A stretch of 64,000 nt of DNA from Haematococcus lacustris (lineage: Eukaryota > Chlorophyta > Chlorophyceae > Chlamydomonadales > Haematococcaceae): assembly GCA_030144725.1 (NCBI GenBank), contig JASKMD010000002.1, forward strand, positions 1,571,611 through 1,635,610. Reading direction: 5' to 3'. Positions 50,192-61,796 of the stretch are shown piece after piece. Under the pieces are notes generated by a model, which did no database searches, was not told where the DNA came from, and worked only from the letters and a program-made list of their open reading frames with translations. The translations under genes and the position numbers were made by a program. Numbering within the stretch: the stretch's first letter is position 1; each line of letters begins with the position of its first letter.

Positions 50192-51500
50192 ATGTCCCCG
50201 CGATCCGTGCGGATGGGGGCCATCGCTGCGCTGGTACTGCTAGCAGTGACGTGGCCCATCGCGCAAGGTACGCAGAACGTGCTGGCGCACGATGTGATGT
50301 CAGCTGTCGGTCTCCGGCGGCCCATTAGCGCGGCTTGTGTTGCGCGACCCGGCAACAGAAGGCAGGGCGCATCATCTGCAGGTCGCCTGCAAACTCTCGA
50401 GAACTTTGACGCGCCAGCAGCTGCTGATGCGCATCCCCACCCTATCAGAAACAGGGTGAGTTGTGTTTGCTCCAGACCATCTTGAAGGATGGTGCAGCAT
50501 CCACGACCGTGACTGACATCCATGCCTGCATGTACGACCCTCTTGGCTTTCGCTAGGCTACCACAAGTGGATCAGCACAGGTTGTCCTATCTAGCCTCGG
50601 CAACAGTAAGGCATTGACAGTCGAACAAGCTAGTGGCAAGAGCAAGGACGGGCGCGCATTGCTGGCTGACAAGTCTGGCTCGTCAGCATCTGCCTCCGCG
50701 TCTGCCCGCGCCAACAGCAAGGTAGTGGGTGTGCCCGTTCGCCCTACACCAGCTGCTGGGGCGGAAGAAGGAAAGCCACGGGAGCAGCCCAGCATGCGTG
50801 ACCATGTGTACTGTCCATGTCTGCTTGCAGGGCTCCAAGCAGGCTGTTGCCAATGCGGCTGCGCAAGCTTCTTCTTCTGGAGGTGGCAACAGCAAGGCCG
50901 TGGCTAATGCACAAGCTGTCAGCAAGATCAAGGGCGGGCGCCTCCTGCTGGCTGACAAGTCTGGCTCGTCAGCATCTGCCTCCGCGTCTGCCCGCGCCAA
51001 CAGCAAGGTAGTGGGTGTGCCCGTTCGCCCTACACCAGCTGCTGGGGCGGAAGAAGGAAAGCCACGGGAGCAGCCCAGCATGCGTGACCATGTGTACTGT
51101 CCATGTCTGCTTGCAGGGCTCCAACCAGGCTGTTGCCAATGCGGCTGCGCAAGCTTCTTCTTCTGGAGGCGGCAACAGCAAGGCGGTGGCTAATGCACAA
51201 GCTGTCAGCAAGAGCAAGGGCGGGCGCCTCCTGCTGGCTGACAAGTCTGGCTCGTCAGCATCTACCTCCGTGTCTGCCCGCACCAACAGCAAGGTAGTGG
51301 GTGTGCCTGTTCGCCCTACACCAGCTGCTGGGGCGGAAGAAGGAAAGCCACGGGAGCAGCCCAGCATGCGTGACCATGTGTACTGTTCATGTCTGCTTGC
51401 AGGGCTCCAACCAGGCTGTTGCCAATGCGGCTGCGCAAGCTTCTTCTTCTGGAGGCGGCAACAGCAAGGCGGTGGCTAATGCACAAGCTGTCAGCAAGAG
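50192..51500 (+). CDS. Secreted repeat protein gene, copy A, 3' end lost and fused to Fanzor exon 2
   Basis: Inferred exons: 50192-50455, 50557-50721, 50831-51007, 51117-51293 and 51403 to about 51500. The first encodes a signal peptide (MGAIAALVLLAVTWPIAQG). The later ones encode Ala/Ser/Gly/Lys modules of 59 residues (GSNQAVANAAAQASSSGG..., GGRLLLADKSGSSAS). All junctions are phase 0; introns are 109 bp, begin GTAGTG and end CTTGCAG. The last exon is cut at about 51500, where the sequence passes into a shortened CCCGC/CCCGA tract and then, in frame, into a copy of Fanzor exon 2. No known family; composition suggests an extracellular or cell-wall protein. The acceptor of exon 2 (CGCTAG) is less typical. 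Confidence 0.65.
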
Positions 51501-51618
51501 CCCCGCCCCGCCCCGCCCCGCCCCGCCCCGACCCGACCCGACCCGACCCGACCCGACCCGACCCGACCCGCCCCGACCCGACCCGACCCGACCCGACCCG
51601 ACCCGACCTGACCTCCAG
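51501..51618. repeat. Short CCCGC/CCCGA tract at the duplication junction
   Basis: About 110 bp of CCCGC then CCCGA units, ending in the same CTGACCTCCAG acceptor as the Fanzor intron. It marks the breakpoint between units 1 and 2. Confidence 0.9.
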
Positions 51619-52425
51619 GTGGTGAATGGGATGAAGTGGGTGTCACGCCAATACTACCACCAGGAGAGGGGAGTGGCTGTGTTTCTGGGTGCGGGCAACT
51701 TCAGCCAGGGTGGGTGGAAGGCGGGGGCGGTGCGGGCGTGGTTTCGCAAGGTGGTGGAGCAGCCCAGCAGGCCCAGCACGGATCCCAGGCCTGACAGGCT
51801 GGTGATTGTGGATGAATTCCGCACCAGCCGTGTCAGCTCCTCAGTGCATGCCCGACAGCCTTGCGAGCTGCACCTGCCACCTAACCAGCCCAGGCCAGCA
51901 GACTGGGTACCCCCAGCAGGCCAGGTCAACCCGCGGCTGGTGCGCCCAGCCTGGAGCCTGCGGCATGCAAAGTATGTGCGGGGCCTGTCGTGGTGCCATC
52001 AGGTGCCGCCCCACCTTCCGCCCCCTGCCCCTGCCCAGGCCCCCCCCCCTCCCCCAGCCCAGGGACCCACCCCCACCCCAGCCCAGTCCCCCCCCGCCCA
52101 GGCCCCACCCCCACCTCCCCCAGCCCAGGCCCAGCCCCTCCTTGCAGCACCCGGCCCAGCCCCACCACCCCAGGCCCCCCCAGGGGGCAGGTGGCTGGAC
52201 CGGGACACCAACGGGTGCCTGAACTTGCAACGCATTGGGGAGAGCAGGCAGCGCCCCATAGAGCTGTGCCGATGGGATGACCTGGAGGCCCTGCCCCCCG
52301 TTGGCAAGGAGTACCAGCAAGGCTACAAGCTGGTCAATGACCGGCTGCCCAAGGGCAGGCAGTGGTTGCACCGGGCTGCAGAGTACCGGCGGGGCATTGA
52401 TGGTCGGGCCCGCAACAATGCATAG
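51619..52425 (+). pseudogene. Fanzor-like exon 2 (RuvC-II/III half), copy 2
   Basis: Nearly identical to 42548-43354, with RuvC-II (VIVDEFRTSR, Glu codon 51814-51816) and RuvC-III (GRWLDRDTNGCLN). It has no RuvC-I exon upstream; instead the secreted-protein gene precedes it. It encodes QPCELH where copy 1 has QPSELH. It can be reached in frame from copy A either by reading through the CCCGC/CCCGA tract or by splicing exon 51117-51293 to the acceptor at 51618, both phase 0. Without RuvC-I it cannot form the catalytic site. Confidence 0.8.
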
Positions 52426-54243
52426 GCCCTAGTAGTTTCACACAGGCTGTCAGCCTTACAAAGCATAATGCTGTTAGTTTTGATGGGGAGCCCAGTGGTC
52501 TGTTGGGAAAGTGCCACCAGAGTGGGGTTTGCAGTCATCAAGGGTGCGACCGAGGATGCTTCAACATGTTTGTAGTAGCTGAGTGAGATTACCCGCAGCC
52601 CAACATGTTGTTCCGTGTTGGATAAGTTTTGTTGAGCTGGGCGGTGGGAAGGTAACAGTGGCTGAGTGCCTCCTGGCTCACTCCCCTGCTTCCAGCTGGG
52701 TCACCTGCCGCAAAGCAAGCCACCGATGCAAACCACTGTTCCCAAATCTCTTAGCAAGTAGCCACCTCTCTCCAGCACCTGATGTCTCGCTGTCCCGTGC
52801 ATGCACGCACAGCCCACATCAGGCAGCGTGCACTCCCCACCGCAGCCACAGCTCAGCACCTAATGACCCAGCCAGGATGCAGCCGCTGAGCCAGGCAGCC
52901 TGCTGCGCCAGCACCCCTGTCCAGCCGACCTACCCGGGGTCGACCCACCCACAACTCCATGTGCGCATGAAGCAGTGGGTCAGGTGCGAGGACGGGCACT
53001 GGGTGCTACAGACACCAGCAGGCTGCTGACTGCAGTACAGCCTGCATGCTTAGGCAGGCAGCTCTGCGCGCACACATGCTTCCTGGCTCTGAGCAGACAC
53101 CAGGCACCACATCTGCACAACATCAAGGGGAGTGAGCAGGCGGCTCTGAACGCACAGCAGGCACCACAGGTGGCGGCACGTGACACCACATCTGCACCAC
53201 ATCAGGCCAAGGGGAGTAGGCGCCTGGGGCATTCAGCACTAATACTTCGCCTCCGTGTCAGCAGTGACTATGGAGCAGGGCGCCATGATGCACCCCTAGC
53301 CATCGCCTCTATTTCAGTAACCAGGTCCTCGGTCTTCGGTCCTCGGTCCTCTATTTAGGTAACCAGCACAGCAGACTGTGTACAGTGCGTAGTCCAGTGC
53401 CTGGTTATGGCCACCGGCTGTGTGGGACAGGACACTGAGCTGGATACCGCTGACTAGGTGAGTACGCTTCCTTGACAGGGACCACTTCAGAATGGCACTG
53501 AGAATGTCAGCCTCATGCTTGTCGGGCATGTCGGCCTCACCAGCAGCAGCAGCAGCATAGCTGCGTCACACCCACATGTGGTGCTACTCTAAGTGCAAGC
53601 AATGTAAGCTGAACACCTGCTGCCTCACTGCCATTGTCTGCACTCATGTGTGATGCATATAGTGCTCTTAAGTCTTGAAAAAGTGTGTGGCATGGGAGTG
53701 GGCTTGCTGATCTCAGGTATTGTACTGGCACTGGCTATACCCTCACCCGGGTAGCCAGTGCTGCTGGCCCTCACCACCCCAGTGACCCCTCCTAACCCCA
53801 GCTAACCTTGGCACTTCAGCCTCTTTACGCATCATGGGGCCACTGGAACCATGGATGCTTTCAGTGGCATCGCTTGAATGCCAAGGTGAACGGGCCAGGA
53901 CCAGAAAAAATTCAACTGACCACAAGCAATGCAGCCATAGCCTGCACGGATTCTGCCTACTAGTGAAGATGCCTTGTTCACCCTAATCAGCACCTTGGCC
54001 CTCAACCTTGAGCCTTCATTGCAGTCGAACACACTAATTGTGGACCACTACAAAACAGTGTTTTTTCTGTGTGGAGTTCCCATCGTATGGCATGCTCATG
54101 GCCTACACATGGCATACACATGGTCATGGTCGCCTACCACCTACATCATTGCCTGACCCTTGTGACAGGGCTATGCGTAGAGTTGGCATGACAAAACATG
54201 CACTAATTGAAAGCTGATGACAGCTCAAGAGGGGGAGCACACA
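52426..54243. other. Non-coding part of unit 2
   Basis: Copy of 43355-47608 without the hAT-like insertion. The empty insertion site is ACCAGCAG at 53539-53546. No supported gene. Confidence 0.5.
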
Positions 54244-55150
54244 CTACTGTGACTCAGCAGGCTGCTGCTCCTGGGCCTTGGGTGCCTTGTCTCGCAGCCG
54301 CTTGTAGCCCAGGCCAGGGTACTCCTTGCCCTTGGCTGGCAGAGCTCCCTGGTCTGGCCACCAGCACAGCTCCAGTGGACGCCACCTGCTCTCCCCAATG
54401 CGCTGCATGTTCAATGCTGCATTACAGTCCTGGTCTACCCACCAGCCAGGCTTTGGCTCTGGCAGCCTTGCATCGATGCATTGCAGTCCCTGTCCAGCCA
54501 CCTGCCTGGCTGTGGTGCTGGCTTGGCCTTGGCAGCCTTGCCCTTGGCCTTGCCTTTACCCTGGGTGGGCTGGCTGGGCTCAGCTGGCTGCCCAGCCTTG
54601 GTGCGCTTGCTGCGCTTGGCTGGCAGGGGGTTGCTGGGCCCAGGCTCAGAGGCTGCAGGCTGTGTGGCTTGCTGGCTGCTGCGTGGGGCCTGTGGGGGCT
54701 TGCGGGGGGCCACCACAGGGCACCACATCATGCCCCGCACCGGCTGGTCACGCTGCTGGCTCCAGGCTGGGCGCACAAGGCGCTCTTCCACCTGCCCTGC
54801 TGGGGCTTCCAGCCTGCACGCCTGGTGGGCTGCTCATGGTCCAGCTCCTCCTCACATGGCTGCTGGCCATTCACTGCTGAGCTGACCCGGATGGTGCGGT
54901 GCTCATCCACTAGCACCACCCTGCCACGTGGGCAGGGTGTGTAGGCTTTCAATAGGATGCGGCTCTTGCTCCGCGGCACTGGGCCGCTTCCCTGGAGGCA
55001 TTGCGCCACTAGGCTCATATCTGCTAACACCTGCTGATACCTACTTATACCCAGGACGCGATGCCACTCACTCTCGCACCTCCAAAGGGCACTGCCAAAG
55101 GGCACCCCAAAGGGCACTCCAAAGGGCACCAGTGCTCCCAGCCTGCTCAT
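54244..55150 (-). pseudogene. Fanzor-like C-terminal fragment, minus strand, unit 2
   Basis: Duplicate of the fragment at 47609-48515 with the same frame changes, the same double RuvC-III-like segment and the same end. Since both share the defects, these predate the duplication. Confidence 0.75.
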
Positions 55151-56826
55151 TCAGCATGGCACAACATGTTCGGATCACCCTAATCAGCATTAGTAGTACA
55201 TGGCACGTGCTAAACATGGTGTTGCTGCAGACTCCATCTTATACACCAGTACAACACACCCGCAGCTTCCTTTATCTTCTCCTCATCCTTCACCAGCCTC
55301 CTCATGATTTTGCCAGGTGGATGACAAAAGACTTGATCTGAGCACGCCCAGCTGAGGCGAACCCAGCTGACTGGAGGCAATGCCAGGTCAGGCTTCACTG
55401 CACATGCAGCCCATAAGGAGGAGCAAGTGGTGCCCACTAAAGCTAGCTCTGCCTATCAGCAAGAAATACTCAGGCCTGGGTCATCAGCTGCTGCGATGTC
55501 ACCAGCCTTGATCGTCAAGGGGTTACAACAGCAGCCAGTGGACGTGGGAGCTATGCTATGCAGCCAGCTTTCTACAGTGGGCAGGGAATTTCAGCTGTAG
55601 ACATTTGTTTTTCATCACAGTTTTTTGCTGGATGTTGAAGCACAGCCAGGCCTGGAGAGCATTGTAGAGGTTTGCAGTGAGTCGGACATATATCTCTGTT
55701 CATGATGCAGTTGCACTGCTGTACTCAGTTTATGGTTCACAGGGCTAGGTGTATTTGCTTTCCCTTGCAGTAGTCTTCTCATTTTGTCGCGTTGTTGATC
55801 ATGTTGTAAGCCCTTGTCGCAGCGATTGCTCAAATAACAGGGCTGCTATTGAAGACAGGGATGAAGATATGTAGAGCCCCTGCTAGGTACAGCACTAGTC
55901 TCCCATAACTAGTATCGTTTGCATGATACAGTACGTGTTTAGATAACAATAGCTACTGTTTTGAGAACAGTGAAAAGGGCTGTAGAAGCTGGTTCAACGC
56001 CCACTATCTAAAGTGGAAGCGGGGTGACATAGGGTCCTCATCGTGTCGACCTTACATACACAGCCTGGTATGTATACTCGCATTCCTTGCCACTGTATAA
56101 TCACAGTATGCCAATGGCGATCGACATGCCATCTCCCTGCACACCTTCAATGCACAAGACAGAAGTGCACATGCTGCATGAAGCAATTTGCGTGATACGA
56201 CTGGGTTGACAGCCTTAGCAGTGTAGAACCATCAGTGTCTTCCTATCTATGTAAGCCTCGGTAAAAGATCGAGGATGTGCCCGGCCATGGTCTACTTGAA
56301 GACATGCTGACTGCCAACTCTCTATCTGGCTTTCGTCACCTCACATGCAGTTCTGATAGGTCCCTGCGCTGCCCTAATGACAGCCTAGTGAAGCAGCGGC
56401 AGTGCAGACTATGCCACCCTCATCATTGGCACCCTCCCATAGCCCCACGGTCACCTGAGCCGGCAGCCGCGGTGGTGGACGCCTCGCGTCGCGCCCATAC
56501 CTCGACGCTGAGCTGGAAGGCGCCAACCCTATTGACGTGCACTCGTGCTCAGGGTGTTGATATACTTCCGTCCGTCACTGCCGCGGCACCCGGCGACACC
56601 TACACACTTTCCGAAATGACCCAGCTGCAGGGGAGGAGGTCCTTGATGGAGAAAGGGTTGTGGCCAGCTTCATGATTACTAGGCCGAGGCGGCCAGCTGT
56701 CCCGCAGTTGCCAGCATCACCTTTTGAGGGTGAGGAGCGAGTAGACCACGCGCTGCCAGCAGCTATTGAACACAACCCCGCTGAGGTACTGTGCCATCGT
56801 CCGCAACCTCAACAAGTCTTCTTCAG
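55151..56826. other. Region upstream of secreted-protein gene B
   Basis: Duplicate of 48516-50191, with the 3'-UTR-like relic at about 55593-56035 and the unassigned ORF at 56277-56675. Confidence 0.5.
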
Positions 56827-58437
56827 ATGTCCCCGCGATCCGTGCGGATGGGGGCCATCGCTGCGCTGGTACTGCTAGCAGTGACGTGGCCCATCGCGCA
56901 AGGTACGCAGAACGTGCTGGCGCACGATGTGATGTCAGCTGTCGGTCTCCGGCGGCCCATTAGCGCGGCTTGTGTTGCGCGACCCGGCAACAGAAGGCAG
57001 GGCGCATCATCTGCAGGTCGCCTGCAAACTCTCGAGAACTTTGACGCGCCAGCAGCTGCTGATGCGCATCCCCACCCTATCAGAAACAGGGTGAGTTGTG
57101 TTTGCTCCAGACCATCTTGAAGGATGGTGCAGCATCCACGACCGTGACTGACATCCATGCCTGCATGTACGACCCTCTTGGCTTTCGCTAGGCTACCACA
57201 AGTGGATCAGCACAGGTTGTCCTATCTAGCCTCGGCAACAGTAAGGCATTGACAGTCGAACAAGCTAGTGGCAAGAGCAAGGACGGGCGCGCATTGCTGG
57301 CTGACAAGTCTGGCTCATCAGCATCTGCCTCCGCGTCTGCCCGCGCCAACAGCAAGGTAGTGGGTGTGCCCGTTCGCCCTACACCAGCTGCTGGGGCGGA
57401 AGAAGGAAAGCCACGGGAGCAGCCCAGCATGCGTGACCATGTGTACTGTCCATGTCTGCTTGCAGGGCTCCAACCAGGCTGTTGCCAATGCGGCTGCGCA
57501 AGCTTCTTCTTCTGGAGGTGGCAACAGCAAGGCCGTGGCTAATGCACAAGCTGTCAGCAAGAGCAAGGGCGGGCGCCTCCTGCTGGCTGACAAGTCTGGC
57601 TCGTCAGCATCTGCCTCCGCGTCTGCCCGCGCCAACAGCAAGGTAGTGGGTGTGCCCGTTCGCCCTACACCAGCTGCTGGGGCGGAAGAAGGAAAGCCAC
57701 GGGAGCAGCCCAGCATGCGTGACCATGTGTACTGTCCATGTCTGCTTGCAGGGCTCCAACCAGGCTGTTGCCAATGCGGCTGCGCAAGCTTCTTCTTCTG
57801 GAGGTGGCAACAGCAAGGCCGTGGCTAATGCACAAGCTGTCAGCAAGAGCAAGGGCGGGCGCCTCCTGCTGGCTGACAAGTCTGGCTCGTCAGCATCTGC
57901 CTCCGCGTCTGCCCGCGCCAACAGCAAGGTAGTGGGTGTGCCCGTTCGCCCTACACCAGCTGCTGGGGCGGAAGAAGGAAAGCCACGGGAGCAGCCCAGC
58001 ATGCGTGACCATGTGTACTGTCCATGTCTGCTTGCAGGGCTCCAACCAGGCTGTTGCCAATGCGGCTGCGCAAGCTTCTTCTTCTGGAGGCGGCAACAGC
58101 AAGGCGGTGGCTAATGCACAAGCTGTCAGCAAGAGCAAGGGCGGGCGCCTCCTGCTGGCTGACAAGTCTGGCTCGTCAGCATCTACCTCCGTGTCTGCCC
58201 GCACCAACAGCAAGGTAGTGGGTGTGCCCGTTCGCCCTACACCAGCTGCTGGGGCGGAAGAAGGAAAGCCACGGGAGCAGCCCAGCATGCGTGACCATGT
58301 GTACTGTTCATGTCTGCTTGCAGGGCTCCAACCAGGCTGTTGCCAATGCGGCTGCGCAAGCTTCTTCTTCTGGAGGCGGCAACAGCAAGGCGGTGGCTAA
58401 TGCACAAGCTGTCAGCAAGAGCAGTGGTCGTCCTTAG
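56827..58437 (+). CDS. Secreted Ala/Ser-rich repeat protein, copy B (intact)
   Basis: Inferred exons: 56827-57090, 57192-57356, 57466-57642, 57752-57928, 58038-58214 and 58324-58437, all phase 0, giving 357 residues. Residues 1 to about 27 are a signal peptide (MSPRSVRMGAIAALVLLA...). A second, more variable exon is followed by three 59-residue modules (177-bp exons) and a final 37-residue part ending KSSGRP. Modules are rich in Ala, Ser, Gly and Lys with no Cys, and the 109-bp introns are as similar as the exons. The product is probably extracellular (wall or matrix); function unknown. One module more than copy A. A TGTAA at about 58691 is the likely poly(A) signal. Confidence 0.7.
57357..58323 (+). 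repeat. Tandem exon-intron modules, 286-bp period
   Basis: Exon starts at 57466, 57752, 58038 and 58324 are exactly 286 bp apart (177-bp exon plus 109-bp intron). The corresponding starts in copy A are 50831, 51117 and 51403. Exons and introns are both conserved. Confidence 0.95.
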
Positions 58438-58690
58438 CTTTCAAAAGTAATTGATCATGCAGACAACTGTCATCTATCAGCTTTAGACATTTGTTTTTCA
58501 TCACAGTTTTTTGCTGGATGTTGAAGCACAGCCAGGCCTGGAGAGCATTGTAGAGGTTTGCAGTGAGTCGGACATATATCTCTGTTCATGATGCAGTTGC
58601 ACTGCTGTATTCAGTTTATGGTTCACAGGGCTAGGTGTATTTGCTTTCCCTTGCAGTAGTCTTCTCATTTTGTCGCATTGTTGATCATGT

Positions 58691-58695
58691 TGTAA
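58691..58695 (+). promoter_or_regulatory. TGTAA polyadenylation signal of copy B
   Basis: TGTAA about 254 bp after the stop at 58437; the same motif is conserved in the related flanks at about 49170 and 55805. Confidence 0.45.
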
Positions 58696-58739
58696 GTCCT
58701 TGTCGCAGCGATTGCTCAAATGACAGGGCTGCTAGGCAG

Positions 58740-59271
58740 GCATGATGATGCTAGATGTGTAGAGCCCCGGCTAGGTACAGCACTAGTCTCCATAACAAGT
58801 ATTGTTCGCATAGAACAGCAAGAGTTTCAAAAACAATAGCTACTGTTTTGAGACAGTGGAAATGGCTGTAGAAGCTGGTCTAACGCCCATTATCCGAAGT
58901 GCAAGCGGGGTGATATAGGGTCCAGGTACACCTCCCTCTGCATCCCAGATGGTCAGGGTGACGGCGTTAGGCGTTGTTCAGACCACTGGCCTGCGGCACC
59001 TGGATCTTGGTCAGCTTGCACAGGTCCAGATTGTCGGCCACCAGCTGGCTTGACTCCTTGCCCCCCCGCACCAACGATAAGACACACACTCGTACACTCC
59101 GCGGCCTGGCCGCTGACAGTTGCTTTCGGAGGGCGTACATTTCGAGGCGACCAACTGTTGATCACCTTTTGAGGGTGAGGAGCGAGTAGACCACGCGCTG
59201 CCCGCAGCTATTGTACACAACCTCGCTGAGGTACTGTGCCATCGTCCGCAACCTCATCAAGTCTTCTCCAG
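58740..59271. other. Spacer between copies B and C
   Basis: The minus strand has two protein-like stretches, LVADNLDLCKLTKIQ (about 58990-59050) and VTLTIWDAEGG (about 58930-58960), in different frames; this may be a remnant of another gene. The block 59161-59271 is the shared 5' region of the secreted-protein copies. Confidence 0.35.
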
Positions 59272-59300
59272 ATGTCCCCGCGATCCGTGCGGATGGGGGC

Positions 59301-60790
59301 CCAATCAAGTCTCCCGGTAAAAGTTCCCCCTGTACGGGGGAAGTTTGTTGGCTGTAGATGGGGGAAGTTTTAAACTGACCAACCGCGCTACTCGACAAGC
59401 ACGAGCGACTAGCAACCCACACTACAGCTTGCTGGGCTTCTCCGCATGCTTTGACGCGCAACCTTGACTGCCCAGAGGTGGTTCCTGGGGGCGGTTACTG
59501 CAATCGTTGATGTACGGCCGCAGCGATGCCGACCACAAGCCGTCCCTTAACACCAGCCGACCCACTCCCGTACACGCAGGAGTTATGACCCCGCGAGGCA
59601 AGCGAGGACAACGCACAGCTGAAGGACAGCATGAAAACACGAGAGGAGCTGAGCTAGGCGCGGGCCAGGCGAGCTACAGGTGAGATGGTTAGGGTAATAT
59701 CTAGCCACCAGCACATGAGGGGCAGCACTAACAATTCGCCCCTTGCATTACCCTTGTCATGACTCTGTTGTTGTGTGCCTATACATGCAGGCCATCCACA
59801 ATAACAGCTCAAGGGGACCCCAACGACTGAGAACGGCAAGACTGGCCACCCGCCGCCCAGCCCCACCCCTCGCTGCCGCAGCCCAGCCCTGCCCCACCCC
59901 CTCCCAGCCCTGTCCCACCCCCTCCCAGCCCTGCCCCTTCCCTCCCTGCCCAGCCCTGCCCCACCCCAGCCCAGCCCTGCCCCACCCCAGCCCAGCCCTG
60001 CCCCACCCCAGCCCAGCCTTGCGTCGCCCCTTCCCTCCCTGCTTAACCCTGCCACACCCCCTCCCAGCCCTGCCCCACCCCATCCCAGCCCTGCCCCACC
60101 CCCTCCCAGCCTTGCGTTGCCCCTTCCCTCCCTGCCCAGCCCTGCCCCGCCCCTTTTCAGCCCTGCCCCACCCCAGCCCTGCCCCACCCCAGCCCAGCCT
60201 TACGTTGCCCCTCGCCGCAGCAGCTCAGCCCTGCCCGACCCCCTCCCAGCCTTGCGTCGCCCCTTCCCTCCCTGCTTAACCCTGCCCCACCCCCTCCCAG
60301 CCCTGCCCCACCCCATCCCAGCCCTGCCCCACCCCATCCCAGCCTTGCGTTGCCCCTTCCCTCCCTGCCCAGCCCTGCCCCACCCCATCCAAGCCTTGCG
60401 TCGCCCCTCCCTGCCCTGCCCTGCCTTGCCCTGCCTTGCCCTGCCTTGCCCTGCCCTGCCCTGCCCTGCCCTGCCCTGCCCTGCCTGTGAGTGTGTGGCA
60501 GTGCAGGCTGCAGGTAGCAGCAGGCTGCAGGTGTGCTGCAGTGCATGAGCAGCATCAGCAGCAGGCAGTAGTGCATGTGCTACAGTGCATGAGCAGCAGC
60601 AGCAGCAGGCTGTAGTGCATGAGCAGCTGTGCAAGGACAGCAGCAGCAGTGTATGGGAAGCAGCAGCAGGCTGTAGGTGTGTAGCAGTGCAGGTTGCAGG
60701 TGTGTTGCAGTGCATGAGCAGCAGCAGCAGCAGACTGTAGTGCATGAGCAGCAGTGCATGTGCGGTGTGTGTCTGGTTGCATGCAAGCTC
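59301..60790 (+). repeat. Foldback left arm
   Basis: Reverse complement of the right arm. The outer ~350 bp are unique-looking and nearly identical to the right arm; the middle (59860-60490) is a CCCTGCCCCACCCC-type array; the inner part (60490-60790) is CAGCAG/TGCAGG-rich. Length differences between arms are in the arrays. Confidence 0.92.
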
Positions 60791-61040
60791 ATTTCAAGGC
60801 AAAGATCTGGCATTGTATGCGGTGGTCTTGATAGCTCTATGCAAATAAAGGCATGCAATGTGCGGTTGTTCAACCATGCCATTGCTTGTGTAGCCGCATA
60901 AGGTTGTGTAAGACGAATTCCCCGGTGATGGGCAATTGCAACCCGAATATCAGGGTATACAATAGACCTAGCGTACTTGACCGTGCCAGTTGCAGCATCG
61001 ATGTAATACCACGTGGTAGCATATGGTTGGATTTGGTGCG

Positions 61041-61625
61041 GATCACTGCCAGGCCTGCACTTGCTAAACATGACCGTGATGCATACATGCAAAGGGGGTA
61101 TGTAGCAGGTGGCTAACACGTTTGCAGCATTAGCGCATCACCGCGTGTTGGTGTTGTCCATACAAGGGGCATGTGGCGCACCACACCCTAGCATGTGGCA
61201 GGATCTGGTGAGCCTCCACTATAGGTACCATCCGTGGTCCAGCTAGCTGTGACACATTGGGTGTGGATCACTGCCAGGCCTGCACTTACTAAGCATGACC
61301 GTGATGCATACATGCAAAGGGGGTATGTAGCAGGTGGCTAACACGTTTGCAGCATTAGCGCATCACCGCGTGTTGGTGTTGTCCATACAAGGGGCATGTG
61401 GCGCACCACACCCTAGCATGTGGCTGGATCTGGTGAGCCTCCACTATAGGTACCATCCGTAGTCCAGCTAGCTGTGACACATTGGGTGTGGATCACTGCC
61501 AGGCCTGCACTTGCTAAGCATGACCGTGATGCATACATGCAAAGGGGGTATGTAGCAGGTGGCTACCACGTTTGCGGCCTTAGCGCATCACCGCGTGGTG
61601 GTGTTGTCAATACAATGGGCGTAGG
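61041..61625. repeat. 225-bp tandem repeats in the foldback loop
   Basis: Units start with GATCACTGCCAGGCCTGCAC at 61041, 61266 and 61491; two full units and one partial. Differences between units are a few bases. Confidence 0.93.
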
Positions 61626-61796
61626 ATACACGGCTAATGACCATTCACATTACATCTTGACCATTCACAGCTTACAAATTACGTTGTGTGGCATGGAACT
61701 GAAAGGAAGCTCAAGACAGCCTTTTGAAAGCTTTTGTACCATGCAACAATCTTCTCAGATGGGCTCAAAGTTGCTGCTGATTGCTAATACAAGACT

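Larger units (their letters stand above)
42530..51500. repeat. Tandem segmental duplication, unit 1
   Basis: Unit 1 begins inside the Fanzor intron array and ends inside the last repeat exon of the secreted-protein gene. Compared with unit 2 it contains an extra 2,436 bp at about 44476-46911 (a hAT-like insertion plus its 8-bp duplication). Elsewhere the units are almost identical; differences seen include the Ser/Cys codon at 42791, and bases near 43068, 43757, 47242, 48962, 49393 and 50178. Confidence 0.93.
51501..58420. repeat. Tandem segmental duplication, unit 2
   Basis: Offset from unit 1 is 9,071 bp up to about 53538, 6,635 bp after that, and 6,921 bp at the end because the secreted-protein gene has one more 286-bp module. 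Unit 2 lacks the hAT-like insertion and so represents the empty site. Confidence 0.93.
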
